From positions 620,001-684,000 of the forward strand of contig SJRY01000266.1 of NCBI GenBank assembly GCA_011319805.1: a DNA stretch of 64,000 bases. The letters run 5' to 3'. Positions 27,014-39,129 of the stretch are shown one piece after another; the first letter of the stretch is position 1, and each line of letters opens with the position of its first letter. This DNA is from Macrocybe gigantea. Lineage: Eukaryota > Basidiomycota > Agaricomycetes > Agaricales > Callistosporiaceae. The notes below the pieces were generated by a model that had not been told where the DNA came from, did not search any database, and saw nothing but the letters and a program-made list of their open reading frames with translations. Both the position numbers and the translations under genes were made by a program.

Positions 27014-28357
27014 ATGGCCCACGTCAACATCAGCAGTACTCCCGCCAATCTCTTCTCAACCCCCGACGTTTCGTCGCGCATTCCGCCACCGCCACATGTA
27101 TTCCTGTCATCTCACCATTCACCTTTAATCGCCTGCGAACTCATAGAGACAGCAGAAGCCCTCGTCAATCCGCGAGGCAAAGGCATATATGCAACCGATG
27201 AGACCCCCGATGCCATTCAAGCGGCCCTTGAAGTGGCCTCGGAGGGCCAAGACAGGCACAGGAACTGGTCCGAGGACGAACTGAGGGACCGACGGAAGCG
27301 ATGGCGCGAGTTTGCATACGAAGCCATTTCAAACGGTGCGGAACCGATCTTATCGTTCTCCTGTGAAGCATCCGATCCGGAATCCTACCCATCACAGACT
27401 ACATCTCCGGTGTCATACTCTACTCTGAGACGCTGCTTGATTTCAAGCTAGGCGCCGTGCTGGCAGAAAAGGGCATCATCCTGGGCGTGCGCGCCAACGG
27501 CGAGCTGCGGCCCGTGCCCAGCTCTTCATCCGAGTTCATCGTACAGGGCCTGGATGACCTCCTGCCACGGCTGCAGGCGGCGCGTGCCGCGGGTGCGCGG
27601 TTCTCCAAGTGGCGAGTGCCGATCGCGTGCACGAGCGCCGAGCTGGATCTACCGACGCAGCTGTCGCTTGAGATCCACGCGGAGACGCTCGCACAGTTTG
27701 CGGCGGTTAGCCAGCAGGCGGGTCTTGTCCCCATCGTCGAGCCCGACGTCGACTTCTCGGCGGACGCGGACCTGAGGAGGAGCATGGAGGTACATCAGGG
27801 GGCGATCGCGCTCATCTACGAGCGGTGCCGTGCACATGGCGTTTTGATTGAGGGTGAGCGTTGTTTTCGGATCGTGGAATTCATTTTCCCTGAGACGTTG
27901 CATGCACAGGTACTTTGATCAAACCTTCTTTCCCTCAGCCGGGCATGCAGCACCCTTCGCGCCAAACTGTGACACCTGCAGAAATCGCCCTTGCCACGGC
28001 TACCATGCTCACGCGGTGCCTTCCTGTCGCCGTTCCAGGCGTCGTTTTCTTATCCGGTAATAATTCATTTCCATCATGCAGTTGATATCTGTACTGCACT
28101 GAGTTTGATCGTTCACAGGCGGTCTCTCTTCGTCCATCGCAACATCTTATCTCAGAGCACTGAACGCATTGGTGAGCGCCTCGCCCGCTTCTTCGCCGTT
28201 CTCAAGGTTGCCACGTTTGTCATTCTCGTTCGGCCGGGCGCTGCAAAGCGATGCCATGCATGCTTGGATTAAAGGAGACGAGGATGCAGCGCAGGAAGCC
28301 TTTGCCAAATGGTCGAAGGCTTGTTGGAGCGCGGCGAAAGGTGAGGACGTACAGTGA
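27014..28357 (+). CDS. Class I (Schiff-base) fructose-bisphosphate aldolase homologue
   Basis: A class I aldolase of 387 residues, expected to cleave fructose 1,6-bisphosphate or a related phosphosugar. Four exons; intron 1 (27336-27397) joins EAISN to DYISGVILYSETLL. Visible blocks: ELIETAEALVNPRGKGIYAT with DE (Asp33 equivalent), FSKWRV (Lys146), LVPIVEPDVD (Glu187), EGTLIKPSF with the Schiff-base Lys (Lys229 equivalent, split by an intron), VPGVVFLSGGLSSS, and SFGRALQSDAM (Arg303). The Lys107 position appears to be Arg (GVRANGEL against GIKVDKGV). The protein stops shortly after the last helix (KGEDVQ) and lacks the usual C-terminal tail ending in Tyr. Fungi mostly use class II enzymes, so this may be a second, divergent aldolase. 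Residue equivalences are aligned by eye. Confidence 0.87.
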
Positions 28358-28595
28358 GCAGGGAACTATTGTTCTATTCTAGATATTCCCTTTGTTCGTT
28401 GTCTGTATGTGTACGATTATGAGAACTGTTCGGCGTTCTCGAGGGTGGAGCAACAACACATGGGGCCCCATTGATGGTTTCTCACTTGAGACAAGTGCTC
28501 CAGTGCTGAGGGTATTCGTCGTTTTTCCAGAAATCTAATCCGTACAGCTGATGTAGATTATTCGGTATAACGGACTCTCCCGACCGTTGGGCAGA

Positions 28596-29370
28596 TCAAG
28601 GAGCCAGACGGTCGATTTTCCATTGCGGATCGTCATCTGATGAACCTTCGACGCGAAGGTAGCGGACTCGGTCATGCAGCCGAGATGGCTTGCCGCTCCA
28701 GAATTCCACCTCGCTATGAGAAAGAGGCGAAGATGAGATAAATGAGATGCAAAAGCAACGATAAGAGGTGAATTACGGACAAGGGGATGACTCGCCATCC
28801 GCCCCAGAAATCGGGGAGTGGGACTTGGGGATCGTCGGAGTTGTTGGTGTCGAATCGCTCTTGAAGCTTGTGCAGCCGGGCGTGGACCTCCCCCTCCTGG
28901 ACGACGGAGCTCTGCCTGCTGGCCCACGCACCGAGTCTGCTTCCGATCGGACGCGTTTTGAAGTACTCGTCGCTCTCCTGCTTGGAGATCTTCTCGACCT
29001 TTCCGACTACCCTGACCGATCTGTGCACTTCTCGCCAGAAGAAGACGAGAGCCGCGTGGGGATTGGCCTGGAGCTCCTGTGACTTTCGGGAGGTGTAGTT
29101 GGTGTAAAAGACGAATCCGCGGTGGTCTAGCTGTTTGAAAAGTACGATTCTGGCGGAGGGGATGCCGGCCTGGCTGACGGTAGAGAGGGACATGGCTTCT
29201 GGCTCCTGGACGAGGTCGTTGTCGACGATCTCCCTAAACCATTTGCGAAACTGATCTAGCGGCGATGGAAGGACGGTGAGTGGAGACAGATTGTCAGCGG
29301 TGCTATACTGGCGATGAGGCAGGACCTTGAGTTGGTCTGGGGTGGGTTGGGCGATGAACAGCTCGGCCAT
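28596..29370 (-). CDS. PDX3: Pyridoxamine/pyridoxine 5'-phosphate oxidase
   Basis: An FMN enzyme that makes pyridoxal 5'-phosphate from PNP or PMP. The main exon has [92 protein letters not shown] and [12 protein letters not shown]. After an intron the last exon gives [17 protein letters not shown] and ends WKIDRLAP, the family C-terminus; the TGA is at 28598-28596. The long frame runs past the donor into a false tail. I chose MAELFIAQ (29370); a further in-frame start at 29424 is possible. Convergent with the aldolase (238 bp), divergent from the kelch gene (343 bp). Confidence 0.95.
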
Positions 29371-29713
29371 GAGAGTGATTTCTGCGAAATTTGTTGTTTG
29401 ATTTAGCCAGGACCGCTCTCTCACGAACGCGGTTCAACACGAGCGACCACGTTCGTCGTCGCCCTTGCTTTTGCTCAGGCACGAACTTTCATTAGAAAAA
29501 AAACATAGAAAACATGCTCTATCATAGAAATCTGGTCTAAACTGATAATACGAGTGCTTGTGGCGACGAACTAGTCAATGGCGTTTGCCGAGGGCTGAAG
29601 TGATCAGCCCCGATCGAGTAAATCCAAAAGTCCAGTGTGACCCTTCTCCTCATCCTCTTAATTCTCTTCCTCGCCCTCCCGTCGCATCGCTAGGTTCGCG
29701 TTCTGGCGTAGCC
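29371..29713. other. Divergent promoter region, PDX3 and MDS3-like gene
   Basis: 343 bp between two outward-facing start codons. An A-run and AT-rich block near 29490-29540 is the most open part. I see no clear TATA box, repeat or small gene. Confidence 0.4.
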
Positions 29714-32700
29714 ATGCTGCACTCCATCTACGACCTCACCACCTTCTGTCGCAAGACAGCAGGCGATGTTCCCGCAAAGCTCGTCGTACGTCCGCTTTCT
29801 CCCACGCGCTGCTCTGCCCGAGCGCTCACCCCCGCCGCTTGCTGCAGGGTGCCTCCACCACCGTCGTGGGCTCAAAGATGTACCTCTTTGTGAGTCTGCG
29901 TCTACCCTGTCGCCCAGCGCGTCCCCGCTGACGTGACCCCGCCGCGGTTCAGGGTGGGCGTCTCGTCTCCGAACGCAAGATGGTCTCCGACCTCTATGTG
30001 TTCGACCTCGAGACTTTCATATGGGAGAAGATTCCCGCCTTTCCCGAAGACGACGTCCCTAGGGCTCGCTACTTCCATAGCACAGACACATGTGACACTC
30101 CCTCTCTCTTTCCATCGCCATGCAGCAGAGCGCTCATCTGACCGTTTCAATCACAGGGAACAATCAGCTTATCATTTTCGGCGGCATGAGCAACCAGCCT
30201 GATTCCATGAATCCGGACGAGCTCTGTGTCCTCAACGACGTCCGCTTCTTCGACCTCGCGACTCGGCATTGGCTTCCGTCTCCTTCGTCCTCTATCGCCG
30301 TCTCGGAGTCGCTCATTCCCCGAGCGCGCTATGCCCACCTTTCTTCCGTCACTGCAGACCGCCTTTTCATCATCGGCGGTCAGGACTTTAATAACACTTG
30401 GCTCGACGACGTGTGCGTTTACGACCTTTTGGGCAAGACGTGGGTCCAGAAGCGCGACTATCCCCGACATTGCGGCACCTATCGCAGCGTGGCCGTCTCT
30501 TCCCATACATCCGTCCGCTTGCCGCAGGACGAAATGCGAAATTCACAATCTTCTTCGACATTGGGGCCACCAGGCCAGCGCTTTGGATCGAATCAGAATT
30601 CGAACCAACCACCCGAGTTTACTCCAACAGAATCTCTCATCCATCTGCCGTATTCTGCTCCACCCAGCGAGGATCATCCGAGCGACATCTTCCTGTACAG
30701 CAATTACAACGTGCGTCTGCCAAGACCCTTTAATTGACTAGTCTTTAACTGATTTCATTTCCTTTTAGTTCACTGACGTCAAACGAGAGCTCGAAGTGTT
30801 CTCACCCCTTCCCGATACCGACTTTACCATTCAGGACAGATCATCTGCCATGACTGGAACCACTTTCCCGCCCGGCCTCCGTTTCCCCACTGGCGCCATT
30901 CTAGGGACGCATCTCATCATTGCTGGGACGTATCTCGCGCATAGCTATCAGTCGTTTTCCATTTGGGTGCTGGACCTCATCGCAATGACGTGGTCGCGCA
31001 TCGACCCTGGAAAGGCTATTGAAACTGGATCCTGGTTCCGCGGGTGTCTCTGGCCGGAAGCAAACAAGTTCATCATCTTCGGAAACCGCAATGGCAACCT
31101 GGTCGATGACTACAACCGGCGGTTGTTGAGTTGGGATCACGTCGCCGTCGTCGATCTCGAGGCGTTCGGCATATACCAGCCTCCGCCCCTGAAACTCGAT
31201 ATCACGATGCAGGAGTTGGGCCTCGCAGCTCTCGAGGAGCGCGCCATCACCGACTTTGAGATCACTTGTGACGACGGCCGCAAGATCCCGTGCTCGCGCA
31301 AGATCCTGGAGGAGCGCTGGCCTTGGTTCCAGCGCCAACGCGTGCTGTTCCAGAGGAGCGCAAACCAGGTGCTAGAAACGCTTCCCTTGTCTTCCATGCA
31401 CGTCGGTCTGCCGGAGCTGCCTGGCACAGCGTTAAAGGAAGAGCCGCGCCTGGACCCGAGGCTGATGCCGCGGTCGTTCAATCTGTCCGAGCCCTACCCC
31501 ATTTCTCTTGCCTTGTTGCAGTACTTTTATACGACCGCGCTCATCACACCGCTCCAGCACGCGCCCGCCGTCCTGAGCCAACTGTTGATGCTGGCGACAA
31601 ACTACGACATCACGCATCTCAAATCTCTTGTCAAGCATGCGATGCATCGGGCATTATCCAGCTCAACATCAGTGGGAGTGTACGAAGTCGCGACTTTGTG
31701 CAGCTGTCGAAGCCTGCAAATACGGTACGTGCCCCCACACAGGTCTTCCGACGGGAAAAGGGTCTCATCGTTTTCGCTCATACAGTGCTCTGAAAGCTGT
31801 CATGGTATGCAACCTAGCTCAGCTCTTCCATCGCGATATCTTATCTATAGGAATTTTAGTCATATACGCAAAAACGTCCCACGCGCAATCGCGGAGACCG
31901 AGAAAACGGGAGCTCAGGAAGACCAGGGGGCGGTGGCGCAGGTGGTGGCCCATCAAACGGCCCAAATGGAGGCTCTGGCGGCAATCCGAACGATGCCCAG
32001 TATACTTCACGACCTAGGGGAACATCAGATGCACGGTGGCGGACGATGGGCGAACCTGCCGCGAACGGCGCATCATACAGTGAGATCATCTCACACGATC
32101 ATGGACGATCCCGGAACTGAATTCCGCCAGATGCACGACGTGTCGCCGATGCGAACAGTCCCTCCGAGGACCAGGCCAGTCCTCTCCCTTTCGTCTCGCG
32201 AAAACCTTCCCGAACGCGCCGCAATCGTCCAAACAGCGTGCTCTCCTTGCAGACTGAAAGCGATATACAAAACCTAGCAGAATTCATGTCGCTATATACA
32301 CACATCGACCCGGATATCGTTACACCAGCGGAATCGTCTGCGGACGCGGTACTTAATGGCGTCCCTGTCTCCTCCAGCGGCACGTCTCGTCATGCGCATT
32401 CAGATTCTGAGCAGTACCACTCAGATGGTCACTTCGATTCGTGCACGTCTTCGCCGGTCATCGCCCCGTACAATCCGCGCCCGCGTCCGCCAAGGATCTA
32501 CACAGACTCGCTGGTGTCGGTTGTGCCGTCGCTGGCTTCGTCCACCTCGAACAGCTCACTGTCGATGAGCAGGTATACCTCCCCAATGACGCCGCACATG
32601 TCCGCGGGCGACCTCCCCCAGTCGGATCTGGCCATCATTCGAGAGGGACACTCAGATGATGGCGAGCCCGCCGCGCCTGACGATGTCCTCCTCCACGACG

Positions 32701-33245
32701 AAGAGTTTGATGGCGGTTTTGACGACGACGGTGATGCGGAGAACGGATACGACAGCGTTGCAGAGATTGGTGTGGCGATCGGCGGCGAGGACATGGACGA
32801 ATTCATGCCGCCCTCTTCGCCAAAGAGGCAGAGGAATGAGGGCGGCAGGCACCTGATGCAGGCGTGGCCGCAGCAAAAGTCGAACGTCCGTTGGGTCACC
32901 AGCCAGCAAGATTCTGGTGGCGCCTTGGCTCTCGGCGCTTTCGAGTCTGTAGCTAGCAACATAGGTGGGAGCGGCGGCGTTGAAGACGCTGCCGACACGA
33001 CATTTTCAACCTCCTCGGCGCACCACCACGCCACGTCGCCGCGTACGGGGATTGCGCGGTTCCTGCGTTCAAGAAAATCCAGCACGGCAAACAAGGAGGA
33101 GCTGGAGGCCCAAAAGGCGGAGAAGAAGCGAAAGAAGGAGGAAAAGGCGAGGCAAGAGAGGCTGCGTCGCGAAAAGCTTCGGAAGGAAATGGAGGCCCAA
33201 CCCATGGTCACGCTGTGGGAGGCGAAAGTGCAGGCAAGATATTAA
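29714..33245 (+). CDS. MDS3: Kelch-repeat/BTB protein, Mds3/Pmd1-type (related to fission yeast Ral2)
   Basis: A large cytoplasmic scaffold of the Mds3/Pmd1/Ral2 group, linked in yeasts to TOR/Ras, pH response and sporulation control. Kelch repeats are visible as GSKMYLFGGRLVSERKMVSD, NNQLIIFGGM, DRLFIIGGQDFNNTWLDDV and a later NKFIIFGNRNG block. A BTB-like part follows (DFEITCDDGRKIPCSRKILEE to LALLQYFYTTALITPL). The C-terminus is disordered (Gly/Pro/Asn- then Ser/Asp-rich) with a final charged helix near 33090-33220 and end KVQARY. An apparent in-frame TGA near 32117 is removed by a GT-AG intron at 32080-32130. At least seven exons. Which of the three yeast proteins it matches best cannot be told here. 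Confidence 0.8.
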
Positions 33246-33611
33246 TGCCGATATCATTTGGACAAACTCTTCAGCGAAGGTGCCTTTGGACTATCGGCCA
33301 CTTTATATTTCTTTGTTTAAATTGACCTTCCGAGACCTTCCCCCATCCTATCCTTGTCGATTTCGTTTTGTTATATTATTCCCCTTTCTTTCAGAGATAT
33401 TCTTTGATGTTCAGTGACTCCCACTCTTTCGGATTTCCACATTTTTTGCAGCTGCTTTCATCTCTGTCGATATAAGGAATTATGTATGACTGACTATATC
33501 TGTAGAATGCTATCTGATTAGACGTAATCATGAAACCGATGATCGAGAAGTGGAGACAAAAAGAAAGAAAGAAAAGTACACGGGACTGAGGTAATGCAAT
33601 GCTAGTGTATC
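33246..33611. other. Convergent 3' region, MDS3-like and CHFR-like genes
   Basis: 366 bp between two converging stop codons, rich in T on the first half and A on the second, as expected for facing 3' UTRs. No coding or repeat signal seen. Confidence 0.45.
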
Positions 33612-35571
33612 TTAATTCATCAAGGGGTCATAATGGGATGCAACGTGAGGTGGTGGTACAAAATCTATATGGAGGATCGATGCATGGCTCGTTGTGCCAA
33701 GGCCGGGTCGCGTTGCATGGGGTTGTTGCTGCTGACTCCGAGTTGGAGCAGTTGCGGTGTTCTGCCCTTCACTGTCATTCTTCTGTTCGGAATTGACAGA
33801 GGGGAAGATGTGGTTGTCTGGATATAGAAAAAAAAGAAAAGGTAACCATCAGGCAAAATGTTCCGCAAAACGGCCGAGGAAATCACATACACTCCTTAGC
33901 GTGCACTTGTAAAACAAGGCTCATCAGAAATGTACAAGATGAAAAGAACTGGGCATTTCTCACCTTGATCTTTCTGACGAACGCAGTTAGACCGGTCCGG
34001 ACAATCCGGCCTGTTCATGACATGCTCCGGAACAGCTCCTTTTTGGCGTTCCCTAACCCACCAATCTCTCAAACCCCATAGAAATACCTCCGTTGCGCAA
34101 GTTCTGCAGATCCTGTTGCGAGGTGCCTCTGGATTAGAGGCGGCTTCGCTAGGAATGTCAGCTTCAACTTCGTTGAAGAGGTCGAGCTCAATCAGCGGTG
34201 CAAAGCCTCGTGGCGAGGCCTGAATGAAGGCTACGATCTGTAAGAAGTATGTGAGAGATAGAAGTCTCCGACCACGGATCAAGTGAATCTTACCTCCCGG
34301 TATATGTGCCTCGGCGTCAGTCTCTGCGTCCTTATAAAGTCCAACAGGTATTCCACTTCAACAAAGTTACTGTCAAAACACTCATAGACATCGGAGGACT
34401 GGATCATGTCGCCGACGTCTGACATGCCGTTCAAATGCTGCAGCGTCAGAGGGGCCGCGATGCATCGATTCTGGACCCCGATCCCGCAGAACGATACATG
34501 ACATAGGTCGCATTTGGTTGTCGACGGTGCATTAGTGGCCAAAAGATTTTCGCTAAGTGATGTCAACAACACAATACGCAATCCATGTCGCAAGGCATAC
34601 CAGTTTCCGCAATGTGCATGGTCAGGTGGGACGCCGTCATCAACGTGCCAGGCATTGTCAACGTCGGTAGCAGGATCTGGAATGGGACGGGGACAAGTCC
34701 ATCCATACGCATTTCCGGGTGCGCAATGAGGACATGGCCTCACGAAATCTGTATTAATGTTGATATTTGGCTCAGGCGAAGCTTCGCGCGGCAGTGGGAT
34801 CTAGGAAAGGTCGTCAAAATGGTGATACGCCGGTTCACATCATTTAACGTACACGCATGATTTGTCCAGCCTTGTATACCTCGTCTGCCTGTTGACGCTC
34901 CCGTTCTGCCCGAGCTTTGTGCGGAGCATGGCGCAACAACGTGTCGATGACACCGTCTAAGGCCCTGAAAGGAGTGACAATCGTCGAGACACCGCGACAC
35001 GCAGGACAGTTAGTCCCCCCATTCTGTAAATGAGACATCAGCACCGCGATAAGGAATGAACAAGATGCGAGGGGTGATTGCGAACAGCCACACTCAGCAC
35101 ACGCGTCCAGCTGACAATCATCACACGGAACGAGTGCCTGCCACTGCCTAATGACTCAGACAAAGCAACTCACCCTGATCCATAGTGCACAACAGCTATG
35201 AGAGACGTCAGAACGCACTGAGGGATGAAGTGAAAGGCCTGTCTCAAATACCTTCCGCAGAAGAAATGCTGGCAGGGCGCCACAATCACCGGTCTGTAGA
35301 CCAGCTCGGCGCAACAGCCGCACTGCAATTCCTGGGCCAGATCGTCCACAATGCTGGTATTGGTGGTGGCAACGTCTTGATTCTGATCGCCGATATCCGT
35401 GTCGATGTGCATCTCCTCCTTCATTCGCTTTCGGCTCACGTCCTCGCCTTGCCCTTCAAAGGAGGAGGCTCTTCGCTTGAGAGAAGGAATGGAGCTCAGC
35501 GCGGGCACTGGACACCCAGATTGCTGAAGTTCCGTGTCTTGGAGCGGCTGTGATGGCTCAGATTCGCTCAT
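33612..35571 (-). CDS. CHFR-like RING E3 ubiquitin ligase with PBZ zinc finger, no FHA domain
   Basis: A RING ligase whose C-terminal half follows the checkpoint protein CHFR. The RING starts near residue 70 (LQCGCCAELV, PCQHFFCGSC, NCPACRG). Then come a Cys-rich region (RPCPHC, DHAHCGNC, KCDLCHVSFCG), a helical part, RICRTCATEVFLWGL, and a PBZ-type poly(ADP-ribose) finger: CPDRSNCVRQKDQVHAKEYNH (spacing C-x5-C-x7-H-x5-H). The finger is complete only when the last intron (donor T|GTATGTG, acceptor ATCCAG) is removed. A 60-residue Gln/Pro/His-rich tail then ends HYDPLMN at TAA 33614-33612. No FHA domain precedes the RING, and the N-terminus (MSESEPSQPLQDTELQQ) is short, so phosphopeptide docking is missing. 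Confidence 0.82.
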
Positions 35572-35783
35572 GGCAAGTCGGGTGGTCTGGTGGTGATGGT
35601 TCGGGTTTGGAGGCAAGTTCAGCAAACGGTGTCTAATATAGTTTCCGGTTATGGAAGTCCAGATAATGGATTGCCGAGCTTTACGGGCACGAAAACATAT
35701 AATCAGCCTTTTATAGCGGTCAGTAGCCAAAACACCCGAATCGTACAGCTAGAGATACAACAGATAACTAGAGCCCAAAATAC

Positions 35784-38700
35784 TCATACTAAAACAATAG
35801 AGGAAGAAAGCGAAAGTGTAAAGTTCGGCGGAGGTGGCGGATCCAGTCCAGCAAGGTAACATGCCCGATCCAACCTTTCGCGCAAGCTGTCATAGCGGAT
35901 TCTCTGTTCTGCCGCGCCGTTAACACAGGTCGACTGTCAATTGCAGGTGCAAATCCCTTACCACTGCAAGGCCATAACGTCGTGAGGCTATGCAAGACGT
36001 CAAACACTGTTATCGGCATCGAACAATGTGGTGATCTGACACTCACTAGTCGAGAGCAGGTAAGAGTGATTTACAAACATCCATTGCGATTGTCAATGTC
36101 GGATCGCATTCCCACAACGATAATGCGCTGCATCAATCAATGCGTCAACATGGAAGGCTTGATTCGCAAGCATTCAAAAGTTTTGTCGTACCGCGAGATC
36201 TGTCCCATGAACCAAAAGACAAAGAAAGGTCGTCTCGCAAGCAGATTAGTGGAATTGCCAGTGACAGCGTGCAGACCCATCATGAAACGTTGCGAAACAT
36301 GTGCCTGACGCGTCACTGACCGAGGCTCATCAGCATCATGCAATTATTGCAAAATAAGAGGCGGATCACGTACACCATTCTTTTGCTTTGTCCCGATGGA
36401 ATAACCCACTGACATTCCTGTACTCCGGCATTAAGAATCGAAATCGCTCGACAAACTGGAACCGGTCCTTACGCCGTGACCAATGGGATAAAGCGTTGGA
36501 ATTCATATGATATACACATCCTCGTGCTGCAGACGGGCAACCAGTCAAGAACGTCTGGGGTAAACGTTTTGAGAAACGCACTTGAATATATACTCTCGAG
36601 CCTGATAAATCGAGGCCCTCTCCAAGTCACAGGTGTGCTTGTTCAGAGCACACTCCAGAGCGTCAGCTTCTAGCCAGGCCTTCACGGCAAAATGAGCTTT
36701 GTCCCTGTCCAAGATACCAGTGTCGTTTCGCGTTTTGATGCAGGCATGCCATAGCAAGAAGGAACGGTCGTGTAGCGCCCAGATAGTGTCTTTGGACGAG
36801 AGCTGAGAAGCTATCGTAGGAGAACTTGCAATTGATTCTCCGGAGAACAGCAACGCATACTGCAGGACACTAGTCAGTATTGTAACGCAAAAAGGGGTCT
36901 GAAAAAAAAAGGGAACGTACGTTCGCAGGGTCAGATATGAATAGATTGAGTGCATCGGATTGATGAGCAGTCGTATATGACGCATGGCCGGCTGCCAGAA
37001 TCATGGAACTCCAGCATAACCTTCTACACGACTCTTTCCGAATTTCGCCCTCTGACCAGGTGCTGTTCCAAGCCGGAGTCGAGGCCCAGAGCGGTATATG
37101 TTGCGCCGCCTCGGGCCAACATTTGCTTAAAGTCATGGACTTGCAGGAACAACCTTCTTCGTCGGACGATTCATCTAGATCTCCTCGTCGCCGCGTTCTG
37201 TACAGGCCACCGAAAGCAGCAAATTCTTCTTGAGTTGCCAACGAGTTGATTTCAGACCACTGTTTGTTGGGCCTTGGTGTAACAGCAGGTACACTACCAG
37301 GTGAAAATACTGATGCATTGGGATCATCAGCATCAACGAAAGTCAGGGACAGGCTGCGGATAATAGAATCGAGGATGACCATAGAAGACCGTGATCTCCC
37401 AGTAGAATGTTGAGGGTGAGCGCAAACTTCGAATAGGGCCAATAGCTAGATGAAAGAGTTCATCAAGAAAACAAAAGCTTAAGACAGCATAGGCAAGGAC
37501 GTACCCAGGCAGCTTGGGCAAGTGATTCATCGATCCACCCTGCATTGAAGCTTGCGTCTAATGCACTTTGGGCTTCGTCTCGGAAAAGAAGGGCGCGATC
37601 CCGACCGTTACGACCGAGACCCACCTCCGAACTTTGCCAAAATGTGGACATTGCAAGTAGCGCCAGCGCCAGACTGGGCTGCATGTTCTCCCTCCTGATC
37701 GGATCATAGAAATTTGTGAAGAAAGTTGGTATGTGGAAAAAGGAGAACCAATAATTCGACTCTCGGAAAAGAAAACGAATGTCCGAAGTGACGGCATGCG
37801 CAGCGAAATCGCGCTGGGCCGAGTTCAGAGCTTGACGATGACCAGAGATGGGACCCAGATAGAGCGATAGTAGTGAGTCCCACCAGGTTTTACGCCTAAA
37901 TATTGACGACGGTTGGCATCCAATGTCGAGCGCCTCATCAGCCGCCTCTTTCTCGTCGCCATCGAACTGGGCGATGCGACTCTGCGTTGAGATGGGTAAG
38001 GACATATTAGCGACGGGAATAAAGGTCGAGAGGTCGAAATCATCTGCATAAACAGCGACAGATGCCTCCGCAGGAAGGAACTCTTGCTGATGGATATGTT
38101 GCTCATGCGACCGAGGTAGAATAACATGGGATGGCAGTGGTTCGTCGGGTGAATGAAGGTAGTCTGATGTCGGTGAAACAGAGGTCGAGGAAAAGATGTT
38201 TTCGGGGCTTGAGTTGTTGGCACTAGGAATAGGTGGGTTGGCTGGCAAAAATGGTGGGAGGACTGGTATTTCTTGATCGTCAGCTTGGTCATCCCTTAGC
38301 CTGCGACGTCGCTTGGCCGCGACCATGCCATCGAGTCTATCCCGCGATTCTCGAGCCAAGCGCTGCCGCGCGCCGGGTGTTTTATCGGGACCTCGGCGCT
38401 TTGGTACGGGGTCATAATTGCATTCGTCGCTACCGTTAGCACGCCGACCGCAATTATGGCAGACCGGTTTGCCACCATCACAACGAATTTTACGTGAGCG
38501 GCTGTTTTTTTTTAGTTCATAATTTGAATTCTAAGCTCAGGGAAATGAACGAAATTGATTTACCATGGCAAGCAAGCAACGTATACTCTTTCTCGGGGCC
38601 TGCCTTGTGTTGTTGGAGGTTGGTCGGGTGCGAGTTCGATACGAGGCTTGTCCCGCCGAGGCCTTCGAGAACGCTTCAAAATGGTCGAGGGTGCAGGGAC

Positions 38701-39129
38701 TGTAGAAGCGGAACCTGATTTCCAAAAATTAATAGAAGCAGTCCCAGCGTTCGGCGCGCCTGAGAGGGATTTCGCAAGGTGCCTCGCTTGAGAGGCGACC
38801 ATTACGGGTGGCTCAGCAGTATCTGCACGTTCCTCAATGCCTGGTGTATTGGAGTTGTTGGTATGATGCGTCTGACTACCATTTTCCTGGGTCGAAGTGT
38901 CGTGAAGCGCATTGGTATGTTCTGGAAACGGTCCATATCTACTGAGGGATGGAGAGAGAGATCCCTGATTAGAGAGTGCAGATGTGAACGAGCAATTGTA
39001 GGCCGAGGTAAGCTCTTCATGTGCATTGGTTGGGTGGCGGTAATGTGGCTTCACAAAGGACGTAGGTTGAGATTCAGAAAGAACCGAGGGATCGGCGTTG
39101 CGTCGCGGTCTGTTGGGAAGAGAGAACAT
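35784..39129 (-). CDS. Zn(II)2Cys6 fungal transcription factor
   Basis: A Gal4-type regulator. The zinc cluster is split by an intron with an A-rich end: VACLPC joins RSRKIRCDGGKPVCHNCGRR, then ECNYD, giving C-x2-C-x6-C-x6-C-x2-C-x9-C, followed by a basic linker KRRGPDKTPGARQRLA. A Ser/Thr/Asn-rich region of about 180 residues lies before the cluster. The middle homology (Fungal_trans-like) is seen as WWDSLLSLYLGPI, DIRFLFRESNYWFSFFHIPTF, PSLALALLAMSTFWQS and RRLCWSSMILAAGHASYTTA. The last exon reads RIRYDSLRERLDRACYLAGL then a Pro-rich end ILV near 35784. Target genes are unknown; it is divergent from a secreted lipase. Start MFSLPNRPRR at 39129. Confidence 0.85.

Noticed and set aside
32100..32130. 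In-frame TGA within the MDS3-like coding region
   Set aside because: It lies inside a 51-nt GT-AG intron (32080-32130) whose removal keeps the frame.
33883..33960. Early stop that would truncate the CHFR-like protein at HAKECM
   Set aside because: A donor one codon earlier (GAG T|GTATGTG) and an acceptor after TATATCCAG give HAKEYNHIF, the true PBZ end, and a further exon to 33612.
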